In this document: one piece after another, positions 29,274-38,029 of the stretch
Position numbering within the stretch: the first letter of the stretch is position 1
How the letters are laid out: each line of letters opens with the position of its first letter
From: Pseudomonas sp. R76
GTDB taxonomy: Bacteria > Pseudomonadota > Gammaproteobacteria > Pseudomonadales > Pseudomonadaceae
Direction: 5' to 3'
Length of the DNA stretch: 64,000 nucleotides
NCBI RefSeq assembly: GCF_009834565.1
Contig: NZ_CP019428.1
Span: 1,178,001 to 1,242,000, forward strand
Notes under the pieces: model-generated
Databases searched by the model: none
Told to the model about the DNA's origin: nothing
Seen by the model: the letters and a program-made list of their open reading frames with translations, nothing else
Translations under genes and position numbers: made by a program

Positions 29274-30440
29274 TTAGAGGGGAATCCCGGCTTTGACCCG
29301 ATACTGATTACGCACCGGCGTTGCATACTGCACCACCAGGTACGGGCGGTGTTCGGCCGGGCATTCGTTCAAGCGCCGCTCCCATTCCGCCTTGGCCTTG
29401 GCCAACTCATCCGCCGGGAACACTTCAGCCGCCGTCGGCACCTGCAATTGCGGGTCGGCGTCGCTCCATTGCGCATACGCCAGGTAATGCACCGGGAACA
29501 AGCGATAACCGCCGAGAATCTGCCGGTCCATTTCCACCGCCAGCAGCTTGGTGTCTTCAAAACGTTCGGTGATCGGCGGTGCAAAGTTGATGTGCACCCG
29601 GCCTTTGTAGCCGGTGATGCCGAGGGCAATGCTCACGTCATCTTCGCCCGGCGCTTTGGTGTAGGTGCCGGTGGTGGCACGGATATACAGCTCGCGCGCC
29701 TTGGCTGTATCGCACGGGTCGTATTCGTAGCTGATCGACACCGGCGTGAGGTTCAGCGACTGGATCACCTCGGCAAACGGCTCATCCTTGCGGCTGACGT
29801 GGAACATCTTGAGGATCGCCGACTCGGTGCGATCATCGCCATCCTTGGCACGCCCTTCGGCCTGGGCGATCCAGATCGACTGGCAATCGTTGCGGATCGA
29901 ATGGTTGATGTAGGCCGACAGCAAGTTGTACGCCGCCATCTTCTCCTTCCGCCCGGTGATCGAGCGGTGCACGATGAAGCTCTTGTTCAGGCGCATCAGG
30001 TCGCTGACGAACGGCTTTTGCAGCAGGTTGTCGCCAATCGCGATGCGCGGCGTCGGCAGCCCGGCGTGATACACGGCGTAGTTGACGAAGGCCGGGTCCA
30101 TCACGATGTCGCGGTGGTTGGCCAAAAACAGGTAGGCAGTGCCGGACTTGAGCTGCTCGACGCCGGTATAAGTAACGCCGTCGGTCGCGCGGTCAATGGT
30201 GTGGTCGACGTAATATTCGACTTTGTCCTGCAGCGTGGCCACGGTGGTGACGCCAGCGAACTCGCGGCGCAGCTTGCGGGCGATCATTGGCTTGAGCAGC
30301 CAGCCCAGGGCGCCGGCAAAGCGCGGAAAACGAAAGTGGGTCAGGATGTCCAGAAAGGCCTTGTCACTGAACAGACGTGCCAGCACTGCCGGGACTTCGC
30401 TGTCGTTGTAAGGTCGGATGGTATCGAATTCGCCCATCAT
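29274..30440 (-). CDS. Putative 1-acyl-glycerol-3-phosphate acyltransferase family protein
   Basis: A 388-residue protein with the PlsC-type motif HxxxxD in LANHRDIVMDP and the later EGRAKDG block that corresponds to glycerol-phosphate acyltransferase motif III. It is longer than normal PlsC, with a C-terminal extension of about 100 residues, and seems to be membrane-associated rather than multi-spanning. It may acylate a phospholipid precursor or another acceptor. The start may be the second Met at 30437. PlsB and the main PlsC are not in the window. Confidence 0.8.
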   Translation of the reverse strand: MMGEFDTIRPYNDSEVPAVLARLFSDKAFLDILTHFRFPRFAGALGWLLKPMIARKLRREFAGVTTVATLQDKVEYYVDHTIDRATDGVTYTGVEQLKSGTAYLFLANHRDIVMDPAFVNYAVYHAGLPTPRIAIGDNLLQKPFVSDLMRLNKSFIVHRSITGRKEKMAAYNLLSAYINHSIRNDCQSIWIAQAEGRAKDGDDRTESAILKMFHVSRKDEPFAEVIQSLNLTPVSISYEYDPCDTAKARELYIRATTGTYTKAPGEDDVSIALGITGYKGRVHINFAPPITERFEDTKLLAVEMDRQILGGYRLFPVHYLAYAQWSDADPQLQVPTAAEVFPADELAKAKAEWERRLNECPAEHRPYLVVQYATPVRNQYRVKAGIPL

Positions 30441-30569
30441 GCTCTCTTGTTAGAAACGGCTAGTGTTAAGTAAAGGAAATATCAGGGTGCGGCCGCAATA
30501 TTGGCTCTGCCGTGAATAGCCCTGTAAATAGACCGGCGATTATACGCACAAGTCACCTGGGAGACCGCG

Positions 30570-30749
30570 ATGGAAGAGGAGTCGTACGAATGTCCTTATT
30601 GTGGCGAAGTGGTCACGGCGCTGCTGGACCTGTCCGCAGGCGATCAGGAATATATAGAGGATTGCCCCGTGTGCTGCCGGCCGATTACATTCGAGCTACA
30701 GGTGCACGGTGACGAATGGATGCTGAACGTACGCAGCGAGAATGAATAA
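30570..30749 (+). CDS. CPXCG-type cysteine-rich small protein
   Basis: A 59-residue protein, MEEESYECPYCGEVV..., with CPYCG near residues 8-12 and CPVCC at residues 32-36, that is, two CxxC knuckles able to bind one zinc. It is acidic and cytosolic. GGGAGA lies upstream of the ATG. This is the CPXCG motif family, function unknown. It is followed 11 bases later by a DUF2007 protein, with which it is likely co-transcribed. Confidence 0.88.
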   Translation: MEEESYECPYCGEVVTALLDLSAGDQEYIEDCPVCCRPITFELQVHGDEWMLNVRSENE

Positions 30750-30760
30750 CAGGTACGCCC

Positions 30761-31021
30761 ATGCAGCGAATCTACGAACCGGAAAACCTGATGGAAGGCG
30801 AACTGCTGCAACAGATGCTCGCCAGCGAAGGCATTGAGGCGCACCTGGTGGGGCGCCATTTGCTTGGTGGCACCGGCGAGTTGCCGATTTTCGGCCTGCT
30901 GGGCCTGGAAGTGGACAACGACCAGGCTGCCTGCGCCCGCGAGCTGATTACCGCCTACAACGGCGCGCAACCACTGCCCGGCGATGAACCCGACAGCTTC
31001 CCCGACGTATTGGTCTGTTAG
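30761..31021 (+). CDS. DUF2007-domain protein
   Basis: An 86-residue protein whose first 65 residues fit DUF2007 (putative signal-transducing or PII-like fold: IYEPENLMEGELLQQMLASEG, GGTGELPIFGLLGLEV). The tail ends with a Cys. It lies between the CPXCG protein and the SRAP protein, all on the same strand with short gaps. Function is unknown. Confidence 0.88.
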   Translation: MQRIYEPENLMEGELLQQMLASEGIEAHLVGRHLLGGTGELPIFGLLGLEVDNDQAACARELITAYNGAQPLPGDEPDSFPDVLVC

Positions 31022-31057
31022 GCTGTCGGTCGGTTTACCCAAGAGTCGTGTTACCCC

Positions 31058-31678
31058 ATGTGTGGACGTTATGCCCTGTTTCGCTGGAACCCCGCTTTCG
31101 CAGCCTTGCCCGGCTTCCCTGCCGATCAGCAGGCCCAGTGGAACATTTCCCCGAATGATTCGGTGCTGATCCAACGCCTGGAAGAAGGTCAGCGCACCCT
31201 GGCCCGCGCGCGCTGGGGCCTGACGCCGCCCTGGCTGACCGACCTTTCCCGCACGCCAGCCCATGCCCGCGCCGAAACCCTGGCCGAACAACCGATGTTT
31301 CGCGAAGCCTTTCGCCAGCGCCGCTGCCTGCTGCCGGCCAATGGCTTTTACGAATGGCGTGGCACCCAGCGCAAGCGCCCGTATTGGCTGACGCCGGGGG
31401 AGGGCTCGACGTTGTTTTTTGCCGCGATCTGGGAAGCGTATCCGGTGCAGGAGCAAGTGTGGCTGAGTACCGCAGTGGTGACCCAGGCGGCGCAGAGTCA
31501 GCGGCGGCCGTTGATTCTGGACGCGGCGGGCCAAGAGGCGTGGCTGAATCCGCAGACGCCATTGCATGTGTTGCAGGGCTTGTTGGCGGGTGAGCCGGCT
31601 GCGTTGCGTGAGCGGGTGTTGGCCAATATGGTCAATGATCCGAAGCTGAATGGGCCGGAGTGCCTGACCCCAGGCTGA
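31058..31678 (+). CDS. SRAP-domain protein (YedK/HMCES type)
   Basis: A 206-residue protein. SRAP proteins form a DNA-protein crosslink with abasic sites in single-stranded DNA. Cys2 (MCGRYALF) is the crosslinking nucleophile after Met removal; the conserved ARAETLAEQPMFREAF and CLLPANGFYEW segments, with the active-site Glu, are present, and the C-terminal HPxV motif of the family is not clearly recognisable. Full length. Confidence 0.92.
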   Translation: MCGRYALFRWNPAFAALPGFPADQQAQWNISPNDSVLIQRLEEGQRTLARARWGLTPPWLTDLSRTPAHARAETLAEQPMFREAFRQRRCLLPANGFYEWRGTQRKRPYWLTPGEGSTLFFAAIWEAYPVQEQVWLSTAVVTQAAQSQRRPLILDAAGQEAWLNPQTPLHVLQGLLAGEPAALRERVLANMVNDPKLNGPECLTPG

Positions 31679-31691
31679 GGTGGGATTCACT

Positions 31692-31775
31692 GGCCCTATC
31701 GCATGCAAGCCAGCTCCCACCATTGACTGTATTCACAAATCCAAGTGTGGGAGCTGGCTTGCCTGCGATAGCGGC
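31692..31775. repeat. Inverse-order REP pair
   Basis: Two REPs face in the opposite order to the other pairs in the window: GCATGCAAGCCAGCTCCCAC comes first and GTGGGAGCTGGCTTGCCTGC second, with about 25 bases between. Arms extend to GGCC and GGCC at the ends. Found in the convergent gap between the SRAP gene and the chemoreceptor gene. Confidence 0.9.
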
Positions 31776-31795
31776 CTCAAGACCACCGCCAATCC

Positions 31796-33934
31796 CTAAA
31801 CCTTGAACTGATTGATCAACCGCCGCTGCTGCTCCGCCAGCTTGGTCAAATCCGCACTCGCCGCACTCGATTCATCCGCGCCGCCCGCCACTTCATTCGC
31901 CACTTGGCCGATATTGATCACATTGCGATTGATGTCCTCAGCCACCGCGCTCTGTTCCTCGGCCGCGCTGGCAATCTGGGTGTTCATGTCATTGATCACC
32001 GACACCGCCTGCGTAATCGTCTCCAGTGCCTCGGCCGCTTTGGCTGCATGCTGCACGCTTTCATCGGTGCGGTTCTGGCTGTCTTCCATCACCTTCACCA
32101 CGTCCCGCGTGCCTTGTTGCAGCTGCTGGATCATAGCCTGGATTTCTTCGGTGGCTTTCTGGGTTTTCTGCGCCAGGTTGCGCACCTCATCGGCCACCAC
32201 CGCGAAGCCACGGCCTTGCTCGCCGGCCCGCGCCGCCTCGATCGCGGCGTTGAGCGCCAACAGGTTGGTCTGCTCGGCAATCCCGCGAATCGCCGTGAGG
32301 ATCGCGTTGATGTTCTCGCTGTCCTTGGCCAGGGCTTGCACCACGCCCACCGCCTTGCCAATTTCTTCGGCCAGCGCGCCGATGGACGTGGAGGTGTCGC
32401 GCACGATGCGCATGCCCTGGCTCGCGGCCTGATCGGCATGGCTGGCGGCTTGCGCGGCCTGGGTGGCGTTGCGCGCCACGTCCTGGGCGGTGGCGGTCAT
32501 CTCGTGCACGGCGGTGGCCACCTGGTCGATCTCGACCATCTGTTTATGCACGCCCTGGTTGGTGCGAATCGCGATATCGGCGGTGTGCTCCGACGAATCG
32601 CTGACCTTCTGCACTGAACTCACCACTTGGGTGATCATGCCCTGCAGCTTGATCAGGAAGGTATTGAAGCCCGTGGCGATGGCGCCCAGTTCATCGGCGC
32701 GGTCACTGGTCAGGCGGCGCGTCAGGTCGCCTTCGCCTTGGGCGATGTCGTTGAGCATGGCCACCATTTGCTTGAGCGGGCGGGCGATGCCGTGGCCCAC
32801 CAGCCAGATCACCAGCAAGCCGATGCCGGCGATCAGCAGGCCGACCATGGCCATGCCGAAGGTGTCGGTCTTGCGCTGGGCTTGCAGGTCGCTTTGCAGT
32901 TGCTGCGAGTCGGCCATCACCGCGCTCAGCGGCAGTTGCAGCATCAAGGTCCAGCGCGCTTCGGCCTGGCCGATGTTGAACGGCAGGAACAGCTCGATAT
33001 GCCCGTGTTCCTTGTCGATGTCGTAGCGCACCTCGCCGACTTTCAGCTGGCCGAGGTTGGCCAGCTCATTGCTGTCGAGCAGGTCGGTGGCTTTTTCGCC
33101 GAGCTTGCTGGCGTCTTTGGTGTAGGCCACCAGGCGCCCATTGCTGGAAATCAGCGCCAGTTCACCGGCGCCGTTATAGAGGTTCTGGTCGGCGCGGGTG
33201 AGCATGTCCTGGATGAAGTTCACCGACAGGTCGGCGCCGACAATGCCCTGAAACGTGCCGTCGATCATGATCGGTTCGATAAACGAGGCGAGCATCACCA
33301 TCGCATTGCCGACCTTGTAAGGCGCGGGGTCGATGGCGCAGGGCTTTTTGCTCTCTTTGGAACACAGGTAGTACTCACTGGCGCGCACGCCGGTGGAAAG
33401 AATGTTCTGGTCGTTGACGTCGGCGAGTTTATCCAGGCCCAGGCTGCCATCGGCATTGCGATACCACCACGGCAGGAAACGGCCGTCGGCGGCCATGCCG
33501 AGAATCGGCGTGTTCACGTAGGCAGCGTCATTGTGGTCGATCGCATTGGGTTCCCAGCCGATATAAGCGCCGAGGATTTTCGGGGTGCGCACCACGGTTT
33601 CGTGCAGCAGGTTGATCAGTTGTTCGCGGCCCACTTGCAAGGCCGGTTCGCCGTTGGCGCCTTTCATGCCGAGCAGGGCGTTGGCGGTGGCCAGGCCTTT
33701 GGCGGTCACCAGCGGTGCTTCCAATTCACGTTGGATCAGCGTGGCCTGGGTTTGCGCCAATGCGGTGAGGCGCTGCTCAATGATCTGCTCGAACTGCGCC
33801 TGGGTGCGTTCCTGCACCAGTTCCTGGGTGCGCGCGCCGGCAAACACGGCGTAGAGCACCAGTACCGCAACCACACTCAGCACGATGGCGCCGGTCAGTG
33901 CGGCGACAGAAAACTGAATCGACTTGAATTTCAT
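31796..33934 (-). CDS. Methyl-accepting chemotaxis protein with dCache-type sensor
   Basis: A 712-residue membrane chemoreceptor. The first membrane helix is at about residues 10-30, followed by a large periplasmic double-Cache-like domain (about 35-345; [30 protein letters not shown]). A second helix (about 358-380) leads to HAMP and the signalling domain with the conserved hairpin ([32 protein letters not shown]). There is no C-terminal CheR-binding pentapeptide. The WWYRN/YxxxN pattern and the D in VGADLSV resemble amino-acid or small-organic-acid dCache sensors, but the ligand is not known. Confidence 0.93.
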   Translation of the reverse strand: MKFKSIQFSVAALTGAIVLSVVAVLVLYAVFAGARTQELVQERTQAQFEQIIEQRLTALAQTQATLIQRELEAPLVTAKGLATANALLGMKGANGEPALQVGREQLINLLHETVVRTPKILGAYIGWEPNAIDHNDAAYVNTPILGMAADGRFLPWWYRNADGSLGLDKLADVNDQNILSTGVRASEYYLCSKESKKPCAIDPAPYKVGNAMVMLASFIEPIMIDGTFQGIVGADLSVNFIQDMLTRADQNLYNGAGELALISSNGRLVAYTKDASKLGEKATDLLDSNELANLGQLKVGEVRYDIDKEHGHIELFLPFNIGQAEARWTLMLQLPLSAVMADSQQLQSDLQAQRKTDTFGMAMVGLLIAGIGLLVIWLVGHGIARPLKQMVAMLNDIAQGEGDLTRRLTSDRADELGAIATGFNTFLIKLQGMITQVVSSVQKVSDSSEHTADIAIRTNQGVHKQMVEIDQVATAVHEMTATAQDVARNATQAAQAASHADQAASQGMRIVRDTSTSIGALAEEIGKAVGVVQALAKDSENINAILTAIRGIAEQTNLLALNAAIEAARAGEQGRGFAVVADEVRNLAQKTQKATEEIQAMIQQLQQGTRDVVKVMEDSQNRTDESVQHAAKAAEALETITQAVSVINDMNTQIASAAEEQSAVAEDINRNVINIGQVANEVAGGADESSAASADLTKLAEQQRRLINQFKV

Positions 33935-34163
33935 GAAGGCTCCGGGCGCAAGGGCAGATGGGCTGCCTTTTTTGTATCGGCCACGAGCGCGGGAGGCTTA
34001 AGGCCGGGCCGGTGAAATAGTGCCGGATGTCGCAAATGGGCTGTTCGCCGCCGCTGTGGGAGTGTGGGATGTATCTGAAAGTTAGCGGTTACACGTCTTG
34101 TGTATCTGGCGCAGATACACATGAGCGCCTACGATACGCGCCATGTTTTCAGGGAGCGTGTTC

Positions 34164-34982
34164 ATGAAGAAGTCATTGGCGGTAAGTGGGTTGGTTGCGG
34201 CGATGTTGTTGGCCGGTTGCCAGTCGGTTAACACCACCAGCGGCGGGGCCGTTGGGGTAGAGCGCAAGCAGTACATGTTCAGCATGCTGTCGAGCCAGGA
34301 AGTCGACCAAATGTATGCCCAGTCCTACCAGCAGACGCTGGGTGAGGCGAGCGGCAAAGGCATGCTCGACAAGACCAGCGCCAACGCCAAGCGCGTGCAG
34401 GCCATCGCCAATCGTCTGATCGCCCAGGCGCCTACCTTCCGTCCGGATGCGGCGCAGTGGAAGTGGGAAGTGAACCTGATCAAAAGCGATGAGATGAACG
34501 CTAACTGCGGGCCTGGCGGCAAGATCTTTGTGTACAGCGCGTTGATCGACAACCTCAAGCTCACCGATGACGAGCTGGCGGCGGTGATGGGCCATGAAAT
34601 CGCCCACGCCTTGCGTGAACACGGGCGTGAGGCCATGTCCAAGGCCTACGGCATCCAGATGGCCAAGCAGGGCGCCGGTGCCTTGTTCGGTCTGGGCCAG
34701 GACAGCCTGGCGTTGGCCGATACCGTGGCCAACTACGGCATGACCTTGCCTAACAGCCGCGCGAATGAAAACGAAGCGGACCTGATCGGTCTGGAACTCT
34801 CGGCCCGTGCCGGCTACAACCCGAATGCGGCCATCACGTTGTGGAACAAGATGGCCAAGGCTTCGGAAGGCGCGCCGCCGGAATTCATGAGTACGCACCC
34901 GGCATCCGACAGCCGAATCGCCTCGTTGCAGGCGGCGATTCCGAAGGTGATGCCGCTTTACCAGCAGGCCAAAAAGTCCTGA
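34164..34982 (+). CDS. M48-family metalloprotease lipoprotein (LoiP/YggG-like)
   Basis: A 272-residue zinc protease anchored to an envelope membrane. The lipobox LLAGC gives Cys19 as lipid site. The HEXXH motif is HEIAH at residues 144-148, and the third ligand is in NENEADLIG. The start at 34164 is taken because it begins the signal peptide (MKKSLAVSG). LoiP-type proteases act in outer-membrane protein quality control together with BepA; the role here is by homology. Confidence 0.92.
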   Translation: MKKSLAVSGLVAAMLLAGCQSVNTTSGGAVGVERKQYMFSMLSSQEVDQMYAQSYQQTLGEASGKGMLDKTSANAKRVQAIANRLIAQAPTFRPDAAQWKWEVNLIKSDEMNANCGPGGKIFVYSALIDNLKLTDDELAAVMGHEIAHALREHGREAMSKAYGIQMAKQGAGALFGLGQDSLALADTVANYGMTLPNSRANENEADLIGLELSARAGYNPNAAITLWNKMAKASEGAPPEFMSTHPASDSRIASLQAAIPKVMPLYQQAKKS

Positions 34983-34984
34983 TT

Positions 34985-35097
34985 GATCGTTCCCACGCTC
35001 TGCGTGGGAATGCCGCTCTGGACGCTCTGCGTCCGCTCTTAAAGGCGCGACGCAAAGCGTCACAGAATGCATTCCCACGCGGAGCGTGGGAACGATC
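34985..35097. repeat. Large copy of the second palindrome family
   Basis: A 113-base composite: GATCGTTCCCACGCTCTGCGTGGGAA at the left, its near-inverse (ATTCCCACGCGGAGCGTGGGAACGATC) at the right, with GGACGCTCTGCGTCC and GACGCAAAGCGTC hairpins between. Found in the 123-base convergent gap between the M48 protease and the GDT1-like gene. Confidence 0.88.
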
Positions 35098-35105
35098 AGG
35101 TCGAT

Positions 35106-35690
35106 CTAGATCCAGCCGCTGCTTTGCATGGCCTTGTACACCGCCACTACCGCCAGAACGAAGAACGCCGTAGCCGCCAGCCTGCGAATCAACGTCAACG
35201 GCAGTTTCTCCGCCGCAAAATTCCCCGCCAGAACCACCGGCACGTTGGCAATCAGCATGCCCAGCGTGGTGCCGATAATCACCAGCCACAGCTCAGGGTA
35301 TTGCGCCGCCAGCATCACCGTGGCGATCTGCGTCTTGTCGCCGATTTCGGCGAGGAAGAACGCAATCAGCGTGGTCAGGAACGGGCCGAACTTGCGCGTG
35401 GTACTGGCTTCGTCATCGTCGAGTTTGTCTGGCACCAGGGTCCACAGCGCCGTGGCACAGAAGCTCGCCGCGAGGATCCAGTGCAACACCGCATCCGAGA
35501 AGAAACTGCCGAACCAGGCCCCCACGGCACCGGCGGCCGCATGGTTGGCCAGGGTCGCGGCGACGATGCCGGCGATGATCGGCCAGGGTTTGCGAAAGCG
35601 TGCGGCCAGGATGAGCGCGAGCAGCTGCGTCTTGTCGCCGATTTCGGCCAAGGCAACGATTGCGGTAGGAACGAGTAATGAATCCAGCAT
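35106..35690 (-). CDS. GDT1/TMEM165-type manganese exporter (UPF0016)
   Basis: A 194-residue inner-membrane protein of about six helices with two copies of the family motif EIGDKTQ (near residues 16 and 128, in ALAEIGDKTQLLALIL and LAEIGDKTQIATVML). The family exports Mn2+ (and Ca2+ in eukaryotes). I take MLDSLLVP at 35690 as the start; the longer frame runs through the riboswitch. A yybP-ykoY manganese riboswitch is directly upstream, which supports a manganese role. Confidence 0.93.
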   Translation of the reverse strand: MLDSLLVPTAIVALAEIGDKTQLLALILAARFRKPWPIIAGIVAATLANHAAAGAVGAWFGSFFSDAVLHWILAASFCATALWTLVPDKLDDDEASTTRKFGPFLTTLIAFFLAEIGDKTQIATVMLAAQYPELWLVIIGTTLGMLIANVPVVLAGNFAAEKLPLTLIRRLAATAFFVLAVVAVYKAMQSSGWI

Positions 35691-35701
35691 CAGGTAGGTT
35701 T

Positions 35702-35915
35702 CCAGGGGCGGGTCGACACGGCTATGACACGTACAGCCTTCCCGCCCCGGGTAAGGTGTGCGTGTCATAGGTCTTGTCAAACCCCGGTCCGTCTGTGCGG
35801 ACTCCTGGGTCGCATACGCCATGGTCTGTTGACCAAGTATGTTGACGTATGCCGGACGAGCATGGCGCTCGTGGGAGACTACTCCCCTAGGACGGAGCGG
35901 ATTCTGCCTAGGCAA
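35702..35915 (-). promoter_or_regulatory. yybP-ykoY manganese riboswitch
   Basis: Read on the minus strand: a 5' hairpin arm CCTAGGCAGA, then CCTAGGGGAGTAGTCTCCC (35898-35874) with the GGGGAGTAG core of this RNA class, two more hairpins, and a later TGACAAGACCTATG (about 35782-35767) like the class GCAAGACC strand. The aptamer is about 35765-35915. Then come two interleaved inverted repeats: CTATGACACG with CGTGTCATAG, and GGGGCGGG with CCCGCCCC. Only one can form at a time, which is what an expression platform needs. The gene it controls starts at 35690. Coordinates of the ends are approximate. Confidence 0.88.
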
Positions 35916-35950
35916 AACCCATTCGGCAAGCCTTCTTTTTCAAAAAGCCA

Positions 35951-36949
35951 TCAGCCGCGTTTGGCACGATAAATGCGAAAACCATTGCCTTCGGCCTTGA
36001 TTGCACACACGCCCAAATGCTCTTCGATCAGCGGTTGATACTTGAGGAAGCTATTGGCAACCAAGCGAAGTTCGCCGCCTTTTGCCAGGTGTTTCGCGGC
36101 TTTTCGCAGCAGGTTTTCCGTGGCGAAATAATCCGTATGCACCCCGACATGAAACGGCGGGTTGCTCAAAATCGCATTCAAACCCATCGGCGCGGCGTCG
36201 ATGCCGTCACCGGTCAACACGTCGGCTTCCAGACCATTGGCTGCCAATGTCAGGCGACTGCTGGCGGCGGCAAATGCATCCACGTCGAGCATCGTCACCG
36301 TGTTATGCGGGTAGCGACGCTTGACCGCCGCCCCGAGTACACCGGCGCCGCAACCAAAGTCCAGCAAGTGCCCGCTGGGCAGCTTGTCCAGGTGTTCCAG
36401 CAACAGCTCGGTGCCGCGATCCAGACGACCGTGGCTGAACACGCCCGGCAGGCTCACCACCTTGAGCGGCCCTTCGGCCAACGGCACGTCGAACACCTGC
36501 GCCAGGCTTTCCAGCTCGACCGCTTGCGGCGCATTGGCCACGGTGACTTGCCACAGTTGGCAGTGCCGCGCGTTGTCGAGCTTGCGCGGCTTGCCGAACG
36601 GGATCATCTGCTTGGCGGCGCTTTCGATGCCGCCTTTTTTCTCGCCGACCAGAAACAGCTCGGCGCCGGGCAAGCGCGCGGCCACGGCGTTGAGCAGGTA
36701 GTCGGTGAGGTCCTTGGACTTGGGCAGGAAAATCACCGCCGCATCAAACCCGCGTTCGGGCACGTTGACGCCGAACAGGCTGCGCTCCGGGAAGCGTGCG
36801 TCGAGCGCCGCCTGGTCGCCGGCGTGCCAGCTCCAGCCGTGGGCATTGGGCAGGCGGCCGAGCAAATCGTCGGCGGGCAAGCCTACCAGCAGCAGGTTGC
36901 CTTGAAAAAGTTCGGCCTGACGAAGCAGTACTTCACTGCGCGGATCCAT
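35951..36949 (-). CDS. rsmC: 16S rRNA m2G1207 methyltransferase RsmC
   Basis: A 332-residue SAM-dependent enzyme methylating guanine N2 of 16S rRNA position 1207. The C-terminal half has the SAM site [12 protein letters not shown] and the N-MTase motif NPPFHVG. The N-terminal half is the degenerate duplicated methyltransferase domain usual for RsmC. Length is near that of E. coli RsmC (343). It and the following hprA are on the same strand with 30 bases between. Confidence 0.88.
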   Translation of the reverse strand: MDPRSEVLLRQAELFQGNLLLVGLPADDLLGRLPNAHGWSWHAGDQAALDARFPERSLFGVNVPERGFDAAVIFLPKSKDLTDYLLNAVAARLPGAELFLVGEKKGGIESAAKQMIPFGKPRKLDNARHCQLWQVTVANAPQAVELESLAQVFDVPLAEGPLKVVSLPGVFSHGRLDRGTELLLEHLDKLPSGHLLDFGCGAGVLGAAVKRRYPHNTVTMLDVDAFAAASSRLTLAANGLEADVLTGDGIDAAPMGLNAILSNPPFHVGVHTDYFATENLLRKAAKHLAKGGELRLVANSFLKYQPLIEEHLGVCAIKAEGNGFRIYRAKRG

Positions 36950-36979
36950 GGTCTGCTCCTTGAAAAGGGGCGCAGTTTA

Positions 36980-37945
36980 TCAACTGACGACGCGCAGCGG
37001 GGCGCCGCTGAAAAAGCCTCGGGCGTTTTCCGCCAATTGGCCGACGATACGCTGCCGCGCTTCGCGGCTGCCCCAGGCGTTATGCGGCGTGACGATCAGG
37101 CGTGGGATGTCACCGGCCAGCAGCGGGTTGCCATTTACCGGTGGCTCAACGCTCAGCACATCGGTGGCGGCGCCGCCCAAGTGGCCGTTGCGCAGGGCGT
37201 CTGCCAGTGCCTGTTCGTTGATCAAGCCACCGCGCGCGGTGTTGACGATAAACGCGCCGGGCTTGAGCAGTGCCAGCTCGCGGGCGCCGATGAAGCCACG
37301 GGTGTGTTCATTGAGCGGGCAGTGCAGGGTCAACGCGTCGACCTGCGCGAGCAGTTCATCCAGCGGCACGCGGTCGGCCCGGGCAGGGCGCCCCGGAATC
37401 GCGCCGAGCACCACGCGCATGCCGAAGGCTTCGGCCAGGCGTGCCACGGCACTGCCCAGTTCGCCGTGGCCGAGCAGGCCAAGGGTTTTGCCTTCCAGCT
37501 CGACAATCGGGTAATCCAGCAGGCAGAACTGCTTGGCCGCTTGCCACTTGCCGGCAGCCACATCGCGTTGGTAGTCCTTCAGTCGCGTCGCCAGGTTGAG
37601 CAACAGCATGATCGTATGCTGCGCCACCGACGGCGTGCCGTAGCCCTGGCAGTTGCTCACGGTGATGCCATGGGCGCGGGCCGCGTCGAGGTCGACGTTG
37701 TTGGTGCCGGTGGCTGAAACAAGGATCAGCTTGAGCTCGGGGCAGGCTTGCAGGGTTTCGGTGTTGAGCGCGATCTTGTTACTGATGGCCACCTGAGCGC
37801 CTTGCAGGCGTTCGATCACATTCTGCGGCGTGGTATGCGCGTACAGCTGCAGGTCGCTGAAGCTGTTGCGCAATTCGCTGAGGTCGAGGTCCCCCAGGTC
37901 CAGGGACGGGTGATCAAGGAAGACGGCGCGGCGATTGTTCGTCAT
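36980..37945 (-). CDS. hprA: D-2-hydroxyacid dehydrogenase, likely hydroxypyruvate/glycerate dehydrogenase
   Basis: A 321-residue NAD(P)-dependent enzyme. The Rossmann loop is GLLGHGELGSAVA; the catalytic Arg, Glu and His are in TARGGLINEQAL, VEPP and TPHNAW. HprA reduces hydroxypyruvate to D-glycerate. In Pseudomonas, hprA lies next to a methyltransferase, as here. ATG at 37945 has AAGG upstream; a TTG one codon earlier is unlikely. The exact substrate is from context and similarity. Confidence 0.88.
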   Translation of the reverse strand: MTNNRRAVFLDHPSLDLGDLDLSELRNSFSDLQLYAHTTPQNVIERLQGAQVAISNKIALNTETLQACPELKLILVSATGTNNVDLDAARAHGITVSNCQGYGTPSVAQHTIMLLLNLATRLKDYQRDVAAGKWQAAKQFCLLDYPIVELEGKTLGLLGHGELGSAVARLAEAFGMRVVLGAIPGRPARADRVPLDELLAQVDALTLHCPLNEHTRGFIGARELALLKPGAFIVNTARGGLINEQALADALRNGHLGGAATDVLSVEPPVNGNPLLAGDIPRLIVTPHNAWGSREARQRIVGQLAENARGFFSGAPLRVVS

Positions 37946-38029
37946 CAACTGTACCTTTTGCGACAGGGTTCGAAGGCGTAATCTGCCGAGCCTATCAGAT
38001 GAAATAATCAGTTACTTAATGGAGTGAGC

